Assembly: GCA_003024985.2 (NCBI GenBank)
Contig: PXIH01S0006467.1
Strand: one strand, 5' to 3'
DNA from: Euperipatoides rowelli
Lineage: Eukaryota > Onychophora > Udeonychophora > Euonychophora > Peripatopsidae
Length of the DNA: 15,993 bases
A model generated the notes under the pieces. It was not told the origin of the DNA and did no database searches. It saw only the letters and a program-made list of their open reading frames with translations. The position numbers and the translations under genes are program-made. Shown in pieces: positions 10,447 to 15,993 of this stretch (position 1 is its first letter; every line of letters starts with the position of its first letter).

Positions 10447-11865
10447 CTGCAACTTTAGAAAAGCAACAAAAAGCTTCAATTGGGCCTAATGCATGGCTAC
10501 GTGTTGGACATAGTTGTTCTAGAATATAGAGAGAATAAACTATTGCAATGGATGTTAAAGAAGATGGATTAACTATTATAAATATAGTAATTACAGTAGG
10601 TGTATATAATTTGAACCATTTGTGGAAGAGTATTGGGTCTGATGAGTCATAGGTATAATACCATCAAATTATAAAATCTAAAAGTTTAAGATGGCGACAG
10701 TTTCCCATACTCATTCGATCATCTAAAAGTAGAAATTAATATTTTTATTGGCCAAGGAGTGTTGAGATGTGGGATATATTTTGGCTAAATTTAGTTAAGA
10801 GTTAGACTTTTATTCCTAGAACATAATGTCCTAATGCCAAATCAAAATAAGCAGGATGTGAAGGGATCAAAAGTGACTCTTAAGATAACTTGGATGCCTT
10901 TGGTGTCATTACTATCAACTTGCCTTGTGAGTTTATCATTATTATCTTTGACATACTAAAATAATTTTGGCACTATAAGGGGTTACTAAAGAAAAAATTG
11001 TATAGAAATTAGCCTATGTGTGATGTTCGGAAGAATAATTTTTCATTTTAACCATCCACACATAATTTCTGATTTACATAAATTCTTTCCGCAAGTCCTT
11101 GTAATATTAGAATGGTTAATTTATTTTTATTAATAATTAGTCATTTTCATAATTTTTAAAAGTGATTTAAATCAGTAATATCCAAAAAGTGCTCTGCCCT
11201 CTTGTGTTAATCTTTTTAGTTTTTTTAGCCTTTAAAAGTAAATATATTTTCTGACATTTAAATTAAAAATTTTTTTTAATGTGGGTTATTTCAATGTGAA
11301 TATACTGTATTGTGTTTGGTTCCATATATTCTTATTAATATATCTAATTGGAATTAAAATATTTCCTAAAATCAGTAATTTGCATCTTGATGAATGTGTA
11401 GTTGTTTTTATTTATCTACAATGTGTGTTGAAACGCCATCTATTGAGTAAAAATTATACTTTTCTTATTCAAATACTGATTTTTAATGTTTGCTCCATTT
11501 CGTAAAGTAAAAATAATGGATTATGTATTCACTTTATATTTATTTGTATCACCCTTTTTTTAAATTTGTATAAAATGTGTGCCTTTTAAAAAATAAGCCT
11601 TAAAAATACTGTATATGAAATCCGATTTTTTATATCTTGGATATACTGTATATTCCTTTTTTTGTCTGGTAAAAAATGTTTTGATAAATTGAAGATGGTT
11701 TGAGGTGTGTTTTGATATGGTGCAACAAAAATAAAGCTTTTGTTTAATATATGTAAATTGTTCACTATATTTCTCACCACTTTTAATCAGCTTGGTATAT
11801 TTTTTTTAATATGTATAAAATTATGTGATATTTGAGCCTGCTTAAATGTAAAAGTTTGATAGAGG
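10447..11865. other. AT-rich non-coding stretch, possibly UTR-like at right end
   Basis: No coding gene is supported. Frames at 11281-11505 (plus) and 11586-11780 (minus) are short, AT-driven and match no domain. AATAAA occurs at 11730-11735, followed by T-rich sequence, which could be a polyadenylation signal on the plus strand, but no upstream gene is visible. TACTGTAT words lie at 11303-11310, 11608 and 11644. Confidence 0.45.
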
Positions 11866-11884
11866 TTTTTTTTTTTTTTTTTTN
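11866..11884. repeat. T18 homopolymer ending in an ambiguous base (N)
   Basis: Eighteen thymines end at position 11883 and position 11884 is N, the only ambiguous base in the window. The true run length is therefore uncertain. The sequence resumes with AATAAAGAATAAAAA. Confidence 0.95.
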
Positions 11885-12818
11885 AATAAAGAATAAAAAA
11901 TTTTAAAATATACTAGTTCTTTATTTATAAATAATTTTAAAACATTTTTATTGCAGTAGTACAAAATATTTCTGCATATTCAAGAATTATAATTTACCTT
12001 TTTTTTTTTTGCTTTTTTTCTTAATTTTTATAAATGCCATGCATTTCTTAAAACTTTTTATTCACCACATAATAACACATTTTAGTTGATTACTAAAATA
12101 ATTGAATAGGGTAGTTTATTGATTGCATTTTTTTAATTTCATTGCTATCATGTCAAGTGCCGACCATGTAATAACTATAATATTTCAATTTGTTTGCTTT
12201 TCTCTTTAACATAGTATGTACTGGTGTTAAAACCCCACTTAGTACCATCTCACTATAAGCTTTTATTTTATTGCATGTTTTTTAAAGCTTCGAAGCTCTT
12301 CCTCCTTTACTGTCCTGCTTCATGTAGATTATTTTCACCTTTCTATCAAAATGGTTACCTACTTCATATTTAATAATCAAGGAAACAAAATCATAATTTC
12401 ACGAGGCAGATATAATTTCTGTTAGGTCATTTGTTATCTATAATCGGAACCATCCCTTTTACACTATGATCCAAAAATATTATTGCAGGTGGTGCTTCTA
12501 TGATTTTTGTTTGACATCATGCATATCTTATTTTTCGCATAAGCTTGTCAGCTCTTCCATGCTTCATTAACACAAGTTCATTTTGCAGATAACTAAGATT
12601 CCTTCCCACTCTTCATTCCAAAATAATTTCTTAGGGAAATTTTAAAAACACATAAGACATATTATAGCACCTGACTAAATTCAAATGGTGCAGTGTATGT
12701 GGAAAACCTTTTATAGAGGGCACTATGATGCTACGATTGTATGATTGAATTCACAGCAGTTGTTGTTTTGAGTTCATTTAAATGTAAGTGTTATTTTACA
12801 GTTATAACCTTATTTTTA
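11885..12818. other. AT-rich non-coding stretch, no gene seen
   Basis: I see neither ORFs nor transposon motifs here. A poly-T run lies near 11999-12010. The patch around 12280-12340 (GCTTCGAAGCTCTTCCTCC) has slightly higher GC and a small TTCGAA palindrome, but nothing assignable. Confidence 0.5.
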
Positions 12819-13190
12819 TTAATTGTTTAATAAACGTGAACCTTAACTCGGACTGAAACAACTAATTTTTTACAGTTCTAACGTCAAAACAAAAACTGAA
12901 CCCTAATTCAGCCAACATAATTAAGTACTAGCCTATGTCCAAACCCTATGATAATCAAGAAGTGCAATATAATCTTTGCCGATTGTTTTTTTTTTTTTTT
13001 GATAAATTTTATATAGTTCTAACTCTGAAAGCAAACCTGACTCTAATTCAGACTGAGACAACTAATTTTTTACAGTATTAACCTTAAAACAAAAAATTGA
13101 ACCATAACTCAGACAATGTAATAACTATTAACCTATACCTAAACCCTTTGATAATGATGAAGGGTTGGCCGATTTATAAATTTAAAATGT
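12819..13190 (+). repeat. Diverged tandem repeat, period about 200 bp, two units
   Basis: ACAACTAATTTTTTACAG occurs at 12858 and again at 13058, exactly 200 bases apart. Around it both units share CTAACTC/CTAATTCAGACTGA, AAAACAAAAA.TGAACC.TAA.TCAG, TAGCCTAT/TAACCTAT, AAACCCT.TGATAAT and GCCGATT. Substitutions and small indels separate the units. Inside each unit, CCTAA-type words recur with loose spacing, suggesting still older internal repetition. The first unit holds a T15 run (12986-13000) near its end that the second lacks. It may be satellite DNA or part of an unidentified element. Confidence 0.8.
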
Positions 13191-13340
13191 TGATTAGCCA
13201 ATTGTTATTTTATTTCTTTTTATTTTAAAATGTCTGTTTTTAAAATATTTATTAATCCCAATAATGAATAATACATTCTCAGGCGAGGGCTAATTCTGCA
13301 GTTACGCCCTTTTTTGTTTATTTGAATAAAAATATCTTAC
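13191..13340. other. Short non-coding stretch with a GC-richer patch
   Basis: Mostly AT-rich. The patch at about 13278-13311 (CTCAGGCGAGGGC and GCAGTTACGCCC) is markedly richer in G and C than its surroundings. It lies directly downstream, on the minus strand, of the candidate exon donor. I cannot assign it. Confidence 0.35.
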
Positions 13341-13433
13341 AATAATTCCAGAAGGACCAGGTTGACTTTCATCTGCCACAATCAAGAAGAAAAATAATCT
13401 TACAGTATTTAGAAAACCAAGAAATCCTGTCAT
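13341..13433 (-). other. Candidate signal-peptide-coding first exon (speculative)
   Basis: On the minus strand an ATG at 13431-13433 opens 31 codons. They begin MTGFLGFLNTVRLFFFLIVA, a short polar start, hydrophobic core and small residue, as in a secretory signal peptide. They continue with DESQPGPSGII up to 13341, where a consensus splice donor, GTAAGA, starts at 13340. The phase at the donor is zero. An alternative reading is an internal 32-base exon at 13341-13372, because a pyrimidine-rich tract ending in GGCAG stands immediately before 13372 on the minus strand. No downstream exon was identified. Hydrophobic frames are common in AT-rich DNA, so this could be chance. Confidence 0.25.
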
Positions 13434-13611
13434 AATGAGAAAGTAAAATTGAGCGACTTTATTCAGAAAACTAATGAAATCTTTCTTGGAAAAAAAAAAG
13501 TGTGTGATAAAAACTTTAAAAAACAAAAACACAATAATATATTAGTTACTGTATATTATTAGTGTTTATTATTATATATACAAGAATAAATCTAAAATTA
13601 CTAACTAGATT

Positions 13612-13771
13612 TATTACTGAAACAATCTCGTAGATCTGTAACTTTCAGCCTCAGAACATGGAATGAATATAATACAAAGGAACATCATGCTAAGGTAGTG
13701 TATTCACCATCGTGGTATATCATAATATGTGTATATAGTTGGTCTCATACAAGTAGATGGTTAGTTTGTCA
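13612..13771 (-). repeat. 3' LTR-like direct repeat (left copy)
   Basis: This copy matches 15248-15425 along its length: both carry CTGTAACTTTCAG, CTCAGAACATGGAAT, ATATAATACAAAG, AACATCAT, TATTCACCATC/TGTTCACCATC and ATATCATA..TATGTGTATATAGTT. By eye roughly four of five positions agree, and this copy lacks about a dozen bases present in the other after AACATCAT. In the element's orientation it would start TG at 13771-13770. The integrase-tail frame stops at 13761-13763, just inside this repeat. Confidence 0.8.
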
Positions 13772-14018
13772 GGTGTTTTTTCTGTGTTTCTTTTTGTGGG
13801 TGTTGAGGTTGATATTCCTCAGCCTTTGAGCTTTTGCTTACTTCCCTTACTAGTTTTCTTCCTTTTTTTGTTACGATTTCAAAATGGTTTATAAGCATTT
13901 GTTCTTCAGTGGACTGGTATCTTCCTTTATGTTTTGGTTTTACTTTCTTTTGTGTTAGGTTTATTGGCTGTTGTAGGGTTGTAATTAGGTTTATTTTAAA
14001 GTAGGTGGATTTCTTTTT
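13761..14018 (-). pseudogene. Remnant resembling integrase C-terminal tail of gypsy pol
   Basis: A minus-strand frame stays open for 85 codons between a TAG at 14019-14021 and a TAA at 13761-13763. Its only useful methionine is internal, so as an ORF it is short. The segment HFEIVTKKGRKLVREV at 13886-13839 fits the loose pattern SYxVxTxxGxxxRRNRxxL found where gypsy integrases end, followed by a charged, proline-containing tail before the LTR. The adjoining 14019-14180 contains a lysine/glutamine-rich patch that may be the preceding linker. The position directly before the 3' LTR supports this reading. The match is a short pattern only, and the preceding integrase zinc-finger and catalytic core are not present. 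Confidence 0.4.
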
Positions 14019-14183
14019 CTAAAATTTTTATTAGTTCTAGCAGACAGGCATTTTTCTTTTGGGCAAATGTTGTTTTTTTTGTTGTTGTTTTCTGGAGTTC
14101 ACAATTAGTAATGTTGTAATGGGGTGGGTTTAGAGGGTGTCCATTAGAGTATCTATACTGATTGCTAATTGTTGGTTCTATGC

Positions 14184-14463
14184 TCAACCCAGGAGTGGTC
14201 TCTTGCCTTTTTCTGTTGTTATCAAGTCTAAGTTTGCTGCTTTGTAATTGTTGAATTTGGCATTTACTTTACAGAATGCTATTGGTTTTACAATGTGATC
14301 GAATGCCTTAAGTAAAATGTTAGTTAGTTTTATTTTTCTCTTGGGACAAAGTTTTCTGAAGATATGCCAAAGTATGATTGTATTAAAGGCTCCTGTATCT
14401 AATTCAAAGATAGTTTGTGTTATCTATGGTTAATTTAATTAAAATGGGCTGATTAGCATCCCG
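14184..14463 (-). pseudogene. Retroviral-type aspartic protease remnant of gypsy pol
   Basis: On the minus strand ANQPILIKLTID is read from about 14460, followed by a one-base frame change near 14408. ELDTGAFNTII then begins, with the catalytic Asp-Thr-Gly encoded at 14399-14391. The frame stays open through KRPLLG to a TGA at 14184-14186, after which the same frame resembles the stretch following PLLG in these proteases but holds stops. This is the order expected of a retropepsin: beta-strand entry, DTG loop, flap region and a closing hydrophobic-hydrophobic-Gly motif. The active-site triplet survives, but the frameshift and stop break the gene. The enzyme would have cut the Gag-Pol polyprotein. 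It directly follows the zinc-knuckle remnants, as in Ty3/gypsy elements. Confidence 0.75.
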
Positions 14464-14547
14464 GTTATCATAATTAAGTGCAGAGTGTGTATTTACAAAT
14501 ATACAAATTGTCATTATAATTACCATTAGTGATATCAGCTTCATGAT

Positions 14548-14720
14548 TTATTTATCCTCATTTAGCATTGAAAAGTAATGTACTGGCTTTGAGGATTTAA
14601 TTTTGCTGTCCTTATTTGCTTCTCTATAAATTGATTTAATATGTCTTGCAAAAGAAACAGGTAGCGATTTTAAATGTGTGTTTTTCTTTGCTCGTGGTTT
14701 TTGACGCCACAGTGTTGGCA
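14548..14720 (-). pseudogene. Gag nucleocapsid zinc-knuckle remnants (two)
   Basis: A first knuckle reads CQHCGVKNH (C-x2-C-x4-H) at 14720-14694, in a different frame from the capsid fragment. A second begins CFFCK at 14659-14645 and continues, after another frame change at about 14643, with HIKSIYREANKDSK. The final cysteine positions appear lost (TH in place of C in the first, Y in the second). The last frame stays open to a TAA at 14548-14550. CCHC knuckles bind the element's RNA during packaging. Spacing between the capsid fragment and the protease fits a gypsy Gag. Confidence 0.65.
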
Positions 14721-14803
14721 TGCGAAGAATTTAATGTATCCTTTATAATTGATTTTTCATAAGCTGAGTGTTTCACTAAAAAAGTTTTGTTTACCGTTGC
14801 TTA

Positions 14804-15214
14804 TTATGTTTGATGACTTATTTGATATTTCACTGTGGTTGCAATTTTAATTAAAGTATTAAATTCAATATTATTGGGCTCCAACATTAATATTTTTTGA
14901 ATAAATGTTTTGCCAAATCCATAGATGAATTGATCGACTAAGAAAAAGTTGAACTTTTGTTCTAGTTCACAGTTAATGCTTAATTTTCTGAGATTGGCTG
15001 CAATTTCTGTTGCTGTTTTGTCCTCGTCTTGAATTCTTTTCCTCAATTCAAATCTTTCTATTTATGAAAATGGTTTGGGGCTATAGTAACATTCCAGAAC
15101 ATTAAATATTTCATCGAGTGTCAACTCTCCAGGTTTAGCCGGGACAACTAAGTCATTCAATAAGTTAATCGTAGTATCACTTATAACTGTCACTACTGTA
15201 GGAACTTTTAAAAC
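14804..15214 (-). pseudogene. Ty3/gypsy Gag capsid remnant, one in-frame stop, 5' truncated
   Basis: One minus-strand frame runs from just after a TAG (15215-15217) to a TAA at 14804-14806, broken only by a TAA at 15062-15064. Before the stop it contains DLVVPAKPGELTLDEIF and ECYYSPKPFS; after it ERFELRKRIQDEDKTATEIA, NLRKLSINCELE, LVDQFIYGF, IQKILMLE and IKIATTV. This is the retrotransposon Gag (Retrotrans_gag) pattern: the KP motif, ERF-R-R-Q, LRKL, C-F/L, DQF-GF, IQ-LL and an A-E-like final helix. The protein would form the capsid of virus-like particles. No ATG starts the frame, and roughly the first 100 residues usual for the family are missing because the LTR begins only about 35 bases upstream. 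Confidence 0.85.
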
Positions 15215-15247
15215 CTAAGTGAATTTATTTGCGTCAAAAATAATTAT

Positions 15248-15425
15248 TATTACTAAAATAATAACAATCTCTTAGGTCTGTAACTTTCAGTCTCAGAACA
15301 TGGAATAAATATAATACAAAGAAACATCATTATAAATAAACTAAATGAGTTAGTGTGTTCACCATCATGATATATCATAGGTATGTGTATATAGTTAGTC
15401 TCATGTATATAAATGACTAGTTCCA
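15248..15425 (-). repeat. 5' LTR-like direct repeat (right copy)
   Basis: In the element's orientation this copy lies upstream of gag. It aligns with 13612-13771 and carries an extra segment around 15330-15345 (TATAAATAAACTAAATGAG). In the minus orientation it starts TG at 15425-15424. A primer-binding site should follow near 15230-15250, but I could not match that sequence to a tRNA end with confidence. Confidence 0.75.
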
Positions 15426-15860
15426 TATACCACAGTGATAAATTCATATTTTCATTTGTCAATGTTTTATTGACATTTTATAAGTGCAAAATCTCAGTTA
15501 TAAAAATGTTATTAAAATAATTTTTAAATGTAAAAAAAATATGTGAAATATCAGTGCCCTACTATTATGACCAGAGTGAATTGATAATGAAAATAAGTGG
15601 TGTAAACATACCGCCTATGGGTGCAAAGTGATAAAAAAAAATTGTATAAGGAATAAATTCTCAAAACAATTTTTTTAATAAAAAATGAGGGAGGCAATTA
15701 AATTTTGGAAAAGTTTAAGAGTTAATAACATTCATTTTTTTAGTTAAAAGATAAAAATGAATTTGCTAAATACCCTCAAGATATGTCAATATTTTTAAAC
15801 AAAATTTTTAACAGCATGTTTGGCAACATTTCAAATAAAAGGATAAAACCAGCATAAACA
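15426..15860. other. AT-rich non-coding stretch, no gene seen
   Basis: Nothing recognisable. The interval is dominated by A- and T-runs and contains no open frame of note on either strand. Confidence 0.55.
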
Positions 15861-15872
15861 TGAAGGTCTAGG

Positions 15873-15993
15873 CCTGTGGGTCTAGTCAAGTCAGTGATGT
15901 TCTCTGACTTGGCACTCCAGCAACCAAACTGGTCGCTGGTTCAAATCCCAGGAGAAACGATAGACTTTGTACAAGAAGACGGGTTTTTTTTTT
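15873..15993 (+). mobile_element. tRNA-derived SINE-like sequence (cut by window end)
   Basis: GGTTCAAATCC at 15938-15948 is a perfect match to the RNA polymerase III B box of tRNA genes. It is closed by a short CTGG/CCAG T-arm-like stem. About 42 bases upstream, CTAGTCAAGTCAGTG at 15882-15896 resembles a degraded A box. The intervening CTCTGACTTGGCACTCCAGCAACC does not fold as a proper anticodon arm, so it is not a working tRNA. It resembles the tRNA-derived heads of invertebrate SINEs. It ends with a T10 run at the window edge, so the tail is not visible. Confidence 0.45.

Larger units (their letters stand above)
13612..15425 (-). mobile_element. Internally deleted Ty3/gypsy LTR retrotransposon fossil
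   Basis: Two direct repeats of about 160 and 178 bp enclose about 1.5 kb whose minus strand reads, in order, gag capsid remnant, two zinc-knuckle remnants, aspartic protease, and a tail resembling the end of integrase. This is the gene order of a Ty3/gypsy element. The DLVVPAKP-type and YYSPKP-type motifs, and the two knuckles followed directly by a protease with ELDTGA, resemble the gag-pro of the gypsy group often labelled K02A2.6-like or Mag-like in animal databases. About 100 codons of N-terminal gag and the whole RT, RNase H and integrase core are absent, so the element could not have moved by itself. No clear target-site duplication is visible at the edges. The subgroup is inferred; the superfamily is firm. 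Confidence 0.8.

Noticed and set aside
10243-10479. Minus-strand 78-codon frame with an internally repeated lysine-rich protein
   Set aside because: It is produced by the 101-bp tandem duplication and its T16 runs (AAA codons); no domain, and the repeat explains it fully.
11281-11505. Plus-strand 74-codon frame
   Set aside because: AT-driven hydrophobic composition with no motif; other frames nearby are equally open by chance.
11730-11735. AATAAA as a polyadenylation signal of a plus-strand gene
   Set aside because: The hexamer is expected often in DNA this AT-rich, and no upstream coding exon was found.
13996-14187. Minus-strand 63-codon frame starting MSIEPTISNQ between protease and integrase-tail remnants
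   Set aside because: It overlaps the post-protease part of the gypsy fossil in another frame. I considered an integrase-linker origin for its lysine/glutamine-rich part but could not support it as a separate gene.
15253-15462. Minus-strand 69-codon frame in the right LTR
   Set aside because: It coincides with the LTR-like repeat, is not preserved in the left copy, and shows no domain.
15873-15960. A functional tRNA gene
   Set aside because: The B box is perfect, but the acceptor stem and anticodon arm cannot be drawn, so a SINE head is more likely.

Overview
This window looks like eukaryotic, non-coding, repeat-rich nuclear DNA. It is strongly AT-rich and full of poly-T tracts, with no long intact ORF, no operon structure, no rRNA or tRNA gene and no CRISPR array. 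The palindrome TACTGTATA/TATACAGTA recurs throughout, TAGGCCTA-like and TACCGGTA words are scattered, and a tRNA-derived SINE-like head lies at the right edge. Together with animal-type transposon relics, these suggest an invertebrate animal. A crustacean is my tentative guess from base-composition habits and the SINE-like sequence; this is weak inference.

Layout. 1-160 is a palindromic AT repeat. 161-8030 is mostly featureless AT-rich DNA with homopolymer runs, a short degenerate G-rich repeat (2791-2826) and a 72-bp interspersed repeat present twice (5621-5692 and 6872-6944). 8030-9210 holds, on the minus strand, a broken but clearly recognisable piggyBac-family transposase. The codons for all three expected catalytic aspartates can still be found in their motif contexts, in different frames. 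9596-9727 is a less AT-rich island of unknown nature. 10221-10446 is a perfect 101-bp tandem duplication plus a 24-bp partial third copy. 11866-11884 is a T18 run ending in the only N. 12819-13190 is a diverged tandem repeat with a 200-bp period. 13341-13433 (minus) is a speculative first coding exon: a short signal-peptide-like reading frame ending at a good GTAAGA donor.

13612-15425 is a fossil Ty3/gypsy LTR retrotransposon on the minus strand. It consists of two diverged LTR-like direct repeats (about 160 and 178 bp) around a gag capsid remnant with one in-frame stop, two damaged zinc knuckles, a frameshifted aspartic protease with ELDTGA, and a short open frame resembling the C-terminal tail of integrase. 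The N-terminal part of gag and the reverse transcriptase, RNase H and integrase core are missing, so it is an internally deleted copy.

No functional protein-coding gene can be supported. The genes do not work together as a system: the window is a graveyard of two unrelated mobile elements plus simple and tandem repeats. I found no convincing new biological system. The items most worth checking are the gag-protease-only gypsy derivative, the exact 101-bp tandem duplication and the candidate signal-peptide exon.
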